Part shown: one piece after another, positions 1 to 6,582 of the stretch
How the letters are laid out: each line of letters opens with the position of its first letter
How positions within the stretch are numbered: position 1 is the first letter of the stretch
Source: Candidatus Bipolaricaulota bacterium
GTDB lineage: Bacteria > Bipolaricaulota > Bipolaricaulia > UBA7950 > UBA9294
Reading direction: 5' to 3'
Length of the DNA: 6,819 bases
Assembly (NCBI GenBank): GCA_030612485.1
Contig: JAUWNS010000129.1
Coordinates: forward strand, 1 to 6,819
Notes under the pieces: generated by a model
What the model was told of the DNA's origin: nothing
What the model saw: only the letters and a program-made list of their open reading frames with translations
The model's database searches: none
Made by a program: the position numbers and the translations under genes

Positions 1-1
1 G

Positions 2-262
2 AAGAACGGAATCCGCCGACTCGCAAGCTACGAGGAAGCACCAAGGGGAAAGGTCATCCTCGTCGAGATCCCAGCCGATCTCGACCGGCTGTGCGACGAG
101 GACCTTGACCTAGCGCGGGATTGGCGATTGAAGACGCGCGACCTGTTTGAGCGGCTCCTCACAAATGGGTATACAATGACCGGGTTTGTTCACGAGGCCG
201 GCCGCAGCTTCCACTTGTTGGAGCGCGCGGACAGGAAGACGATTCTTGAACGCACCGACTGA
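2..262 (+). CDS. GNAT-superfamily acetyltransferase-like protein, C-terminal fragment
   Basis: The frame is open from the left edge to a TGA at 260-262 and encodes the last 86 residues of a protein that starts outside the window. The core segment KVILVEIPADLD, then an acidic stretch, LARDWRLKTRDLFE, then GYTMTGFV and RSFHLLER, resembles the C-terminus of the predicted GNAT-superfamily acetyltransferases of the COG3375 type. In those proteins a V-EIPAD strand precedes an A-x-x-WR-x-x-TR-x-x-F helix and a GY-V-x-x-F strand. That match is from memory of the family and not from a search. The acetyl-CoA-binding part is not in the window, so neither substrate nor activity can be judged. The next gene begins 60 bases downstream on the same strand with its own ribosome binding site, so this could be an upstream member of the same transcription unit. 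Confidence 0.62.
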   Translation, partial: KNGIRRLASYEEAPRGKVILVEIPADLDRLCDEDLDLARDWRLKTRDLFERLLTNGYTMTGFVHEAGRSFHLLERADRKTILERTD

Positions 263-322
263 TCGAAGGGACAAACCGTGCGTTACGCTAGGCAGGTATT
301 TGAGAGAAACCTTGGAGGAATA

Positions 323-994
323 ATGCGAAAAGCTGAACTTGCAAAGATGATCGACCACACACTCCTCGGCCCAACCGCGTCCACAGCCGGGGTGGAGAAA
401 CTCTGTAAAGAGGCGAAGAAACACGCTTTCGCTTCGGTCTGCGTTAACCCGTGTCACGCCGCCCTGGCTCACAATCTCCTTGACGGGACCGCTGTCAAGG
501 TCTGCGTCGTGATCGGTTTTCCGCACGGGATGACGACCGGCGAGGTGAAGGCGTTCGAGGCGCAGAAAGCGGTCGCGGTCGGGGCGGAAGAGCTCGACAT
601 AGTGATAAACGTCGCCGCGCTGAAAGAAGGCAACTACGAAACAGTCCTCGACGACATCCGCGCGGTCTGTGCCGTTGCCGATAAGGCTCCCCATCCTGTT
701 TTGGTGAAGGTTATCCTGGAGACCGCGCTCCTGGAGGACGAGGAGAAGCGTGCCGGAGCCATCCTGGCAAAGGCAGGCGGGGCGGACTTCGTCAAGACTT
801 CAACAGGGTTCGGCCCTGGGGGAGCGACCGTCGCGGATGTCTCCCTCCTGCGGCAGGCAGTGGGGGCGACGATGGGGGTGAAGGCGGCCGGTGGAATCCA
901 CGATTACGAGACGGCCCTCGCCCTGATCGAAGCCGGGGCAACGCGCCTCGGAGCGAGCCGCAGCCGTGTGATCCTCGACGGAGCACCCGAGTAG
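323..994 (+). CDS. deoC: Deoxyribose-phosphate aldolase (DeoC)
   Basis: This 223-residue cytoplasmic TIM-barrel class I aldolase (EC 4.1.2.4) reversibly cleaves 2-deoxyribose 5-phosphate to glyceraldehyde 3-phosphate and acetaldehyde in deoxynucleoside catabolism. Family motifs appear in order: MIDHTLL (9-15), ASVCVNP (37-43), KVCVVIGFPHG (59-69), ELDIVIN (90-96), VKVILET (128-134), FVKTSTGF (156-163) and GVKAAGGI (185-192). Lys158 is the expected Schiff-base lysine. Asp92 and Lys187 match the other two catalytic residues (E. coli Asp102 and Lys201). The length is normal for the short bacterial form. The frame extends upstream to a GTG at 278, but I chose ATG 323: it has GGAGG at 314-318, and the family homology begins there. 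The stop is one base before recO, so the two are almost certainly co-transcribed. No phosphopentomutase or nucleoside phosphorylase gene is nearby. Confidence 0.96.
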   Translation: MRKAELAKMIDHTLLGPTASTAGVEKLCKEAKKHAFASVCVNPCHAALAHNLLDGTAVKVCVVIGFPHGMTTGEVKAFEAQKAVAVGAEELDIVINVAALKEGNYETVLDDIRAVCAVADKAPHPVLVKVILETALLEDEEKRAGAILAKAGGADFVKTSTGFGPGGATVADVSLLRQAVGATMGVKAAGGIHDYETALALIEAGATRLGASRSRVILDGAPE

Positions 995-995
995 A

Positions 996-1697
996 TTGGG
1001 CCTTTTGCAGGGGACCGGGTTCGTCCTGCGGACCCGCGACTACGCGGAATCGGACCTGATCGTCACCCTGTTTACCGAGCGCTGGGGGAAGCGAACGGCG
1101 ATCGCCAAGCGGGCACGGCGATTCGACTCCCGCTTGGGAGGAGTATTCGACCTATTGAACCGGGTGGAGGTTGTCTTCTACGAGAAGCCGCGCCTCGACC
1201 TCGCCAGCCAAGGGGCGCTCCTCGATGGTTTTACGCGCCTGAAGAGCGATCTCAAGCGTATCTCTGTTGCCCTCGCTATCGGGCGAACCCTCGATCGCCT
1301 CCTTCCGCTTCACCAACGAGAAGATCGTACTTACACGCTCTTTCATCGGTTTCTCAGCTTGTTGGATGAGGGTGAGATGTCCGCAGAGCAGCTCTCTCTC
1401 GCTACATGGCTGAAGATCCTCTCCCTCCTGGGGCATCACCCCCATTTGCAGGCTTGTGCCCGTTGCGGGGAGCGTTCCGGGAATTTCTTCTTTGTCCCTG
1501 CGCAAGGAGGGCTCCTCTGCTCCACATGCAGCCACGGGGATGGAATCGCCATCACACGCGGGCTCGCCCTCTCCCTCCATACCCTCTCCTCCCGCCCCCT
1601 CGATCGGGCGGGAGTCGTCCGCCTTACAACGGACGAGATCGAGTTATCACACGACCTGATCGCCTCTTACACCGACCACCTCGCGTCCGGTCCTTGA
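996..1697 (+). CDS. recO: DNA repair protein RecO
   Basis: This 233-residue protein is the RecO mediator of the RecFOR pathway. RecO binds DNA and SSB and, with RecR, helps load RecA onto SSB-coated gaps; it also anneals strands. The N-terminal OB-fold carries the typical opening: TGFVLRTRDYAESDLIVTLF (7-26), GKRTAIAKRARR (31-42) and SRLGG (45-49). A helical middle follows. The zinc-finger module is complete, with CxxC at 154-157 (CARC) and CxxC at 175-178 (CSTC). The start is TTG at 996, one base after the deoC stop. It places the conserved N-terminus correctly, and only a weak GGAG at 980-983 precedes it, so translation may depend on coupling to deoC. Length is close to the usual 230-260. 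The weakly conserved C-terminal part is consistent with the family. Confidence 0.93.
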   Translation: MGLLQGTGFVLRTRDYAESDLIVTLFTERWGKRTAIAKRARRFDSRLGGVFDLLNRVEVVFYEKPRLDLASQGALLDGFTRLKSDLKRISVALAIGRTLDRLLPLHQREDRTYTLFHRFLSLLDEGEMSAEQLSLATWLKILSLLGHHPHLQACARCGERSGNFFFVPAQGGLLCSTCSHGDGIAITRGLALSLHTLSSRPLDRAGVVRLTTDEIELSHDLIASYTDHLASGP

Positions 1698-1723
1698 ACT
1701 TGGGGCGGGCTTTTGCCTATAGT
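1694..1723 (+). promoter_or_regulatory. Putative sigma70-type promoter for atpC-fabF
   Basis: A TTGAAC (1694-1699) lies 18 bases before TATAGT (1718-1723). This matches the -35 consensus at 4 of 6 positions and the -10 at 5 of 6. It overlaps the recO stop codon and would start transcription just before the atpC Shine-Dalgarno. A promoter here would let the ATPase and fatty-acid genes be expressed independently of deoC-recO. The call rests only on consensus resemblance, and a short leader of roughly 15 bases would be implied. Confidence 0.35.
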
Positions 1724-1746
1724 CTTCGTTCGACGAGGAGGAATCT

Positions 1747-2133
1747 ATGCACTGTCAACTACGATCACCAGAACGAACGCTCTTCGATGGGGAGGCGACG
1801 CTGGTAGCAGCACATAGCGTGGAAGGGGAATTCGCCGTGATGACCGGTCACGCGCCGCTCCTCGCCGCGCTCGATACAGCCCCATTGCGGATCAAGACGG
1901 ACGATGGGGAGCGCGTCTTCGCCGTTGGTTCGGGAGTCCTTCGCGTCAGCGCGGACGGGGTGATGATCCTTGCGCAGGAGGCGATCGCCGTTGAAGAGAT
2001 CGACCTTCCCGCGGTGAAAGCGCGTCGCATCGAGATCGAACAAGAGCTTGTAGGAGCGGAGGAGAGGGACCTCCTGCAGCGCGAGCTTGCTTTGCTGCGG
2101 GTCGAGGAACGGGTGGTGAAAGATCATGCCTAA
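1747..2133 (+). CDS. atpC: F-type ATP synthase epsilon subunit
   Basis: This 128-residue epsilon subunit belongs to the central stalk of the F1 sector. It links gamma to the c-ring and can restrain ATP hydrolysis. Residues 1 to about 84 form the beta-sandwich domain, with the family hallmarks SPERTLFDGEA (7-17), EGEFAVMTGHAPLL (26-39) and FAVGSGVLRV (58-67). Residues 85-128 are charged and helical, as in the inhibitory C-terminal hairpin. The I/LDxxRA motif associated with ATP binding in Bacillus epsilon reads IDLPAV here (85-90): the Asp is kept but the Arg-Ala pair is not, so ATP sensing of that type is doubtful. A strong AGGAGG (1736-1741) sits 5 bases before the ATG. The gene normally follows atpD; here recO precedes it and fabF overlaps its end, so it is detached from the rest of the ATP synthase genes. 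Confidence 0.93.
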   Translation: MHCQLRSPERTLFDGEATLVAAHSVEGEFAVMTGHAPLLAALDTAPLRIKTDDGERVFAVGSGVLRVSADGVMILAQEAIAVEEIDLPAVKARRIEIEQELVGAEERDLLQRELALLRVEERVVKDHA

Positions 2134-3364
2134 CCGGGTCGTGGTGACCGGGCTCGGTCCACTCACCCCAATCGGTATGGGAAAGACGGCGTTCTGGGAG
2201 GCTCTGCGTACTGGGAAGAGCGGGGTTTGCCGCGTGGACGACCGGCTCGACCTCTCCGGGATCGAGGTCAAGATCGGTGCCCCGGTGGCCGATTTCGACC
2301 CGCTCGACCACGTGGATCGCCGTCGAGCACGGCGGCTCGATCGGGCGGCACAGTTCGCCCTCGTGGCGACGAAGCTCGCCCTCGATGATGCGAACCTGGA
2401 TGCAGAGAAGAGCGACGCGGAACGGACAGGAGTAGTCGCCGGAACCGGGATCGGCGGCTTTGAGACGATGGAGACGAACTACGCCGCTCTCACTGAGCAC
2501 GGACCGCGGCGAGTGAGCCCGTTCTTCATCCCCAGGGTGATGCCGAATGCCATCGCCGGCGAGATCGCCATCGAATACGGCCTACGCGGTCCGAACTTCG
2601 GTGTGGTCTCCGCATGTGCCAGTTCCGCTCACGCAATAGGAATCGCGGGAGAGATGATCCGTTCCGGGTTGGTGGAGTGCGTAGTGGCCGGAGGATCGGA
2701 GGCGGTCCTCGTGCGGATCGCCTACGCTGGATTCGTCCAGATCGGCGCGATATCCAAAAGGAACGATGAGCCACAACGTGCGTCGCGCCCATTCGACCTG
2801 AACAGGGACGGGTTCGTGATGGGAGAAGGGGCCGGGTTCCTCATCCTGGAGGAACGCGAGCGCGCTCTAGCAAGGGGAGCACACATCTATGCAGAGATCA
2901 TCGGCTTCGGGATGAGCGCCGACGCGGAACACATCACCGCCCCGGCCGAGAACGGAGCGGGTGCTGCACAAGCTATGAGAATGGCGATCGACCGTGCCGG
3001 CATCTTGCCGGGCGCGATCGACTACATCAACGCCCATGGGACCTCGACCCTGTTGAATGATAGAGCCGAGACAGAAGCGGTCAAGACCACTCTTGGAGAG
3101 GCTGCTCGTACGGTGAAGATCAGCTCGACCAAGTCGCAGACAGGGCACCTCCTCGGCGCTGCCGGGAGCGTGGAAGCGATCGCCACCCTCCTGTCGATGG
3201 AGCACGGATTCATCCCCGCTACCCTGAATTACGAGACCCCCGACCCCGAATGTGATCTCGATTACACACCCCGATCGAGCGATAAGACGATCGATATCGC
3301 GCTCTCAAACTCCTTTGGCTTCGGCGGGCAGAACGCCGCGCTTCTCTTCAAGAAACCCGAATAA
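2126..3364 (+). CDS. fabF: 3-oxoacyl-[acyl-carrier-protein] synthase II (KAS II, FabF)
   Basis: This 412-residue cytoplasmic condensing enzyme (EC 2.3.1.179) extends acyl-ACP with malonyl-ACP in type II fatty-acid synthesis. It has a full thiolase fold: VVVTGLGPLTPIG (5-17) at the N-terminus, nucleophile Cys164 in SACASSAHA, His304 in NAHGTSTLLND, Lys336 and His341 in TKSQTGHLLGAAG, and the C-terminal SNSFGFGGQN loop (394-403). The Cys-His-His set, overall length and TPDPECDLDYTP segment favour FabF over FabB. Its ATG lies inside the last codons of atpC (ATGCCTAA, 8-base overlap), which predicts translational coupling. GGTGA at 2115-2119 is the likely ribosome binding site. No acpP, fabG or fabD is adjacent, so this copy lies outside a fab cluster, and whether it is the only KAS II in the genome cannot be told. 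An assignment to a secondary-metabolite ketosynthase is unlikely because no chain-length factor or ACP gene is near. Confidence 0.95.
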   Translation: MPNRVVVTGLGPLTPIGMGKTAFWEALRTGKSGVCRVDDRLDLSGIEVKIGAPVADFDPLDHVDRRRARRLDRAAQFALVATKLALDDANLDAEKSDAERTGVVAGTGIGGFETMETNYAALTEHGPRRVSPFFIPRVMPNAIAGEIAIEYGLRGPNFGVVSACASSAHAIGIAGEMIRSGLVECVVAGGSEAVLVRIAYAGFVQIGAISKRNDEPQRASRPFDLNRDGFVMGEGAGFLILEERERALARGAHIYAEIIGFGMSADAEHITAPAENGAGAAQAMRMAIDRAGILPGAIDYINAHGTSTLLNDRAETEAVKTTLGEAARTVKISSTKSQTGHLLGAAGSVEAIATLLSMEHGFIPATLNYETPDPECDLDYTPRSSDKTIDIALSNSFGFGGQNAALLFKKPE

Positions 3365-3429
3365 CGATAAGATAGTGGTCTTTTGGCTATTTGGGCTGCC
3401 TAATGCCAGACCGGGAAACGCATTCCTCT

Positions 3430-3453
3430 CGCAAAGGCGCAGAGCCGCGAAGA
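3430..3453. repeat. Three tandem degenerate 8-base units (CGCAAAGG-like)
   Basis: Three consecutive octamers read CGCAAAGG, CGCAGAGC and CGCGAAGA. They share the CGC-x-x-AG core with an exact 8-base period. The array sits in the gap between two converging genes. CGCAAAGA-type octamer arrays occur in intergenic DNA of various bacteria, and this looks like a short, decayed member; that comparison is from memory. No coding role is apparent. Confidence 0.45.
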
Positions 3454-3462
3454 ACAGCAGAA

Positions 3463-3482
3463 GCCTGGCAACGATTCCAGGC
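3463..3482 (-). terminator. Possible intrinsic terminator of the phosphatase-ggt operon
   Basis: A perfect 6-bp stem, GCCTGG with CCAGGC, encloses an 8-base loop, and a G-U pair could extend it to 7. Read on the minus strand it lies 27 bases past the ggt stop and is followed by TTCTGCTGTTCTTC, a pyrimidine-rich but interrupted tract. On the plus strand no T-run follows, so it would serve ggt rather than fabF. The broken T-tract makes this moderate at best. Confidence 0.4.
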
Positions 3483-3509
3483 CGGTCTCGAGAAAATGGC
3501 TAATCGTCT

Positions 3510-5210
3510 CTACGGACCAGCTGCACCGCCTGCGCGGCGGAACGCCCCGACGCCAATCATCGTGCCGTCGTCGTACTGGAGGATGGCGTTGATTCCGCCG
3601 AAGTAACCGACGAGCGAACCACGCGCCTTGAGCGTCACAACCGTGTGTCCCAATGCCTTCAGAGCGGCGATCGTGTCCTTAGAGTACCCAGCTTCCATCT
3701 GTAGCTGCGGATAGACGACTCGGCTGCAGAACTTAGGCGCTCGCATCGCTTCTTCGAGGCTCATCCCGAAATCGATGACATTGATGATCGTCTCTGTGAC
3801 GGTGGATGGGATGCGCCCTCCGCCAGGTGTCCCCACGACAAGAAAGACTTCACCGCGTGAGTCCCGCACGATCGTTGGAGCGAGAACCGTCCGAGGTCGC
3901 TTGTAGGGACCAACGACGTTTACATCGTCCGGGTAGTCAGGATCGTAGTTGTTGAAGTTGTGGAGCTCGTTGTTCATGAAGAAGCCATAGCCGGGAATCA
4001 TGTCTCTCGATCCCCACATACTGGAGATCGTCTGGGTGATGCTGACCGCGTTTCCGTTCTTGTCCAACACACTTATATGCGTCGTCGTTGAGTTGTCCGC
4101 GTCGACGGAAACGGGTGTATTGGGATCCCCAACCGGTGCATCCTGGGTCGGTTTGATCGCTTGCTCCGGATCGATCAGCGCGGCACGCGATCGAGCGTAC
4201 TCCTCCGACAGCAGTCCTTCAATCGGAATATCGTAGAAATCCGGATCCCCAATGTAGCGGATACGATCGGCCGAGGCGAGGAGCAGAGCTTGAGCAATCA
4301 AGTGGATTGCCGCTGGGTCATCCCATCCGCCGTACGCTGAGAGATCGAAGTTCTCCAGGATGTTGAGCGTCTCGGCGACAACAATGCCGGCAACGATCGG
4401 AGGGGCGCCGATGATCTCATACCCACGGTAGTCACTGATGATCGGCTCGCGTTCCACCGCCTGATAACGCTGCAGATCGGAATGGGTAATCCAACCGTCC
4501 ATTGCCGCGACAATCGCATCGGCGATCTCGCCATGGTAAAACGCATGCGCCCCTTGCTCGGCGATCAACTCCAATGCGTGAGCCAAATCCTCGTTAACCA
4601 TCAGTGAGCCCGGCTCAGGAATGACTCCATCCGGGAAATAAACCGGGCCGACTACAGGATTGTCCACCAACGCATCGTAGACGGCGGACAGTGCGGTGAA
4701 AAGCACGTCGTCAAGCGGAAATCCTTCGCGCGCAATGCGAATTGCCGGAGCCATGACTTCCTCCAACGTCATCGTGCCGTACTCGTTGAGGGCAAGTGTG
4801 AGGCCGGCTACTAGTCCCGGAATACAAGTGGCTGTTGGACCGTAATACGGCTTCGCACGAACGTTGGTATCGATGGTCACGTGTCCCGGTGCCCAGGAGC
4901 GGCAGTCGATCGCCACATTGCGCCCGTCAGCTAAGCTCAACACCATGTATCCCTCGCCACCCAAGCTCGATTCATCCGGCTCGACAACCGTGATGGCGAA
5001 CGCCGTTGCGACAGCAGCGTCAATGGCATTCCCGCCCGCCGCCAGGATCTCCGCCCCGGCTGCGGAAGCAAGCTCGTGCGCCGAGGCGACCATTCCTTCT
5101 GTGCCGACCGCGACTTGATCGCAGAGACCCGTTGTCCCAAGAAACACCATCAATACGCCGACCGAGGCGAGGAAGATGCCAATACGCGGTTTGCAGAGAT
5201 GTCTAAACAT
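3510..5210 (-). CDS. ggt: Secreted gamma-glutamyltransferase-family Ntn hydrolase with altered substrate pocket
   Basis: This 566-residue protein has the full GGT layout. An N-terminal signal or anchor (MFRHLCKPR, then a hydrophobic stretch to about 29) is followed by a large subunit to 375 and a small subunit beginning at the predicted self-cleavage nucleophile Thr376 (STTTHISVLDKNGNAVS). GGT-family enzymes transfer or hydrolyse gamma-glutamyl groups, as from glutathione. Retained features are GGNAIDAAVA (59-68), LGGEGYM (83-89), Arg104 in AIDCRSWAP (E. coli Arg114), Thr394 (E. coli Thr409) and TPGGGRI (461-467), which supplies the oxyanion glycines. Changed by motif alignment are Asn411 to Ser396, Asp433 to Asn418, Ser462 to Thr441 and Ser463 to Val442. 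The PPPSSGG loop reads APPIVAG, and the lid segment is about 6 residues shorter than in E. coli. The activity may therefore be that of a cephalosporin-acylase-like or other amidohydrolase. GAGGAG lies 11 bases before the ATG. The gene is second in an operon, 50 bases after the phosphatase. Confidence 0.9.
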   Translation of the reverse strand: MFRHLCKPRIGIFLASVGVLMVFLGTTGLCDQVAVGTEGMVASAHELASAAGAEILAAGGNAIDAAVATAFAITVVEPDESSLGGEGYMVLSLADGRNVAIDCRSWAPGHVTIDTNVRAKPYYGPTATCIPGLVAGLTLALNEYGTMTLEEVMAPAIRIAREGFPLDDVLFTALSAVYDALVDNPVVGPVYFPDGVIPEPGSLMVNEDLAHALELIAEQGAHAFYHGEIADAIVAAMDGWITHSDLQRYQAVEREPIISDYRGYEIIGAPPIVAGIVVAETLNILENFDLSAYGGWDDPAAIHLIAQALLLASADRIRYIGDPDFYDIPIEGLLSEEYARSRAALIDPEQAIKPTQDAPVGDPNTPVSVDADNSTTTHISVLDKNGNAVSITQTISSMWGSRDMIPGYGFFMNNELHNFNNYDPDYPDDVNVVGPYKRPRTVLAPTIVRDSRGEVFLVVGTPGGGRIPSTVTETIINVIDFGMSLEEAMRAPKFCSRVVYPQLQMEAGYSKDTIAALKALGHTVVTLKARGSLVGYFGGINAILQYDDGTMIGVGAFRRAGGAAGP

Positions 5211-5260
5211 CGGGATTCACACTCCTCATGAACGTCCAGTGATGGTTGGCTTGCGGACGC

Positions 5261-6445
5261 CTACTCATCATGTTCAATTGTATATTCGTCGAGCACATTG
5301 CCATCGGGTGTCACGACTGTGAGTGTTAGTGTGGGGCCATCGATTTCGATCTTGCAAAAGTGAAGAGATCGGGCGGAGACAACCACACTTGACGGACCGG
5401 GCATCAGGGTTCCCAACGGGGCACCACCGCCACCGGTTGTGATGTGTAGGACACCGTTCTTAATAGCGCGGGCGTAGCAGTGGTAATGCCCGGCGAACAC
5501 AATATCGACCCCGTATTCCTCACAGAGCGGCTGTAGACGGGAACGAACGCTCGCGTTGCCGGTTGCTGCCGAGTAGCCCGGTTCGTGAAGGATGATGAAG
5601 GTCCAGTCCTTCGAGTTTGCGCCCAAGTCATCCTTCAGCCACGCGAGTTGCGATTGATCAAGCTCTCCGAACCGGCTGTAGTTCGTATATTGATCGAGGA
5701 CGGCGAAGTGGGCCGGCCCGTAGTCGAAAGACCAGTAGCGTTCATCAACGTACGGATAGGGCCAGTACTTCCTGTACAGTGTGTCGCTCCCCAATTTTGG
5801 AGGGGGGTCAGTGTAGAGTTCGTGATTCCCCGTACACCCCTGGATGGGCAGGCTTGCCTGTAAAGCGACCGCGTTGGATGCTCCGCGAGAGAAATACTCC
5901 ACCTTCCAGCAGGTTTCGGTTGCACCAGCGGTGACCCAGTCACCACTGTGTACCAGGAGCGTCTGGTATTCCGGATTCTCGGTAAGCGTGGCCAGCATCG
6001 CACCGCAAACCTTGTTGTGATGGCTGATGTAGGTTCGCGTGTCTCCGTACGCCATGAACTTTAAGGACGCTGCATCCTCCGGCGGAGCGGCGAAGAAATC
6101 TCCGGTGTGGATTTCCTCTACAATCGTAACGCTGTAGTAGTAGTGTTCGCCGGGGATGAGATCAACAAGAGTGATGCTGTGTTCGTGGGTCGGGGATCGT
6201 TCCTCCGTCAACAGCGAGCCGGATGTACACGTGGGATTGAGCCCCCAATCGAACGCACATGGTGTTGTCTCATTCGCCTGCCATAGAACCATCATCTCGG
6301 TGTTGTTCCCGGGGAAGATGATATAGGGCCCCTTTACGATCTTGGACGTTGCAATCGCGCTAGCGGAGAAGATAACCAGAAGAAGCAAAGCGATAAGAGA
6401 GACAGTTACCGCGCGATTTTGGAGAGCATGCAGTTTCTTTGTCAA
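5261..6445 (-). CDS. Secreted purple-acid-phosphatase-like metallophosphoesterase
   Basis: This 394-residue exported phosphoesterase has two domains. A basic start (MTKK...R) and a leucine-rich segment (about 13-30) form a signal peptide, with likely cleavage after ASA (30) or IAT (33). Residues about 37-120 look like the fibronectin-III-like N-terminal domain of purple acid phosphatases (KGPYIIF, MMVLWQANE, LIPGEHYYYSV). The calcineurin-like catalytic domain follows with a complete dinuclear-metal ligand set: GDTR (Asp135), GDW (Asp169), GNHE (Asn207, His208), LHEPGY (His287) and GHYHCYAR (His320, His322). Tyr139, just after GDTR, could be the coloured-enzyme tyrosine, although its spacing (GDxRxY) differs from the usual GDxxY. 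Eight cysteines suit an oxidising compartment. The substrate (monoester, diester or nucleotide) cannot be read from the sequence. The TTG start is chosen because AAGGAGGT lies 7 bases upstream and no ATG, GTG or TTG occurs earlier in the open frame. It is first in the operon with the GGT-family gene. Confidence 0.88.
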   Translation of the reverse strand: MTKKLHALQNRAVTVSLIALLLLVIFSASAIATSKIVKGPYIIFPGNNTEMMVLWQANETTPCAFDWGLNPTCTSGSLLTEERSPTHEHSITLVDLIPGEHYYYSVTIVEEIHTGDFFAAPPEDAASLKFMAYGDTRTYISHHNKVCGAMLATLTENPEYQTLLVHSGDWVTAGATETCWKVEYFSRGASNAVALQASLPIQGCTGNHELYTDPPPKLGSDTLYRKYWPYPYVDERYWSFDYGPAHFAVLDQYTNYSRFGELDQSQLAWLKDDLGANSKDWTFIILHEPGYSAATGNASVRSRLQPLCEEYGVDIVFAGHYHCYARAIKNGVLHITTGGGGAPLGTLMPGPSSVVVSARSLHFCKIEIDGPTLTLTVVTPDGNVLDEYTIEHDE

Positions 6446-6452
6446 TCTGATG

Positions 6453-6460
6453 ACCTCCTT
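6453..6460 (-). promoter_or_regulatory. Perfect Shine-Dalgarno before a TTG start
   Basis: Read on the minus strand this is AAGGAGGT, an 8-base match to the anti-Shine-Dalgarno sequence, 7 bases before the TTG at 6445-6443. It decides the start of the phosphatase gene, because the same frame stays open upstream for more than 40 codons without an ATG, GTG or TTG. Confidence 0.8.
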
Positions 6461-6582
6461 GGCATCGTAGTCGCTTACATGGTAACGGGCAAGCTGCCTG
6501 ATCTCCAGCCAGTCCTCGGCGCCGGGGCACGCATGTGTACCTACACGGATGACTCGGTGAACGAGAGAGCATAGAGTAAAGT
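6461..6582 (-). other. Leader/promoter region of the phosphatase-ggt operon
   Basis: This gap of about 120 bases lies between the stop of the right-edge gene and the phosphatase ribosome binding site. It contains two short palindromes: GTGTA-cc-TACAC (6535-6546) and an ungapped 14-base near-palindrome centred on GGCGCC (6514-6527). Either could be an operator or a leader-RNA stem. I see no convincing -35/-10 pair, Pho-box repeats or recognisable riboswitch core, so how the operon is switched on is not visible, and read-through from the upstream gene is possible. Confidence 0.3.

Noticed and set aside
278..322. Earlier GTG start for deoC, adding 15 residues
   Set aside because: There is no good ribosome binding site before the GTG, whereas ATG 323 has GGAGG 4 bases upstream and coincides with the start of family homology.
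1406..1807. Plus-strand frame overlapping recO and the atpC start
   Set aside because: Low-complexity Pro/Arg-rich translation in a shifted frame of recO, with no homology signal.
1765..2271. 168-codon open frame antisense to atpC and the fabF start
   Set aside because: It lies opposite two confidently identified genes, has no recognisable domain and is explained by their codon composition.
3377..3412. Hairpin after fabF (GGTC...GACC with inner TGGC/GCCA) as a terminator
   Set aside because: It has a 3-base bulge, a long loop and no following T-run, so it is too weak to call.
5108..5125. Lipobox for GGT lipoprotein anchoring at Cys30
   Set aside because: The residues before the cysteine are TGL, not the [LVI]-[AST]-[GA] pattern, so an ordinary signal peptide or N-terminal anchor is more likely.
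6475..6534. 19-residue leader ORF on the minus strand upstream of the phosphatase
   Set aside because: Only a weak AGG precedes it, and nothing in the sequence suggests an attenuator; short frames like this arise by chance.
6479..6574. 31-residue plus-strand ORF opposite the phosphatase leader
   Set aside because: No ribosome binding site and no recognisable protein features.
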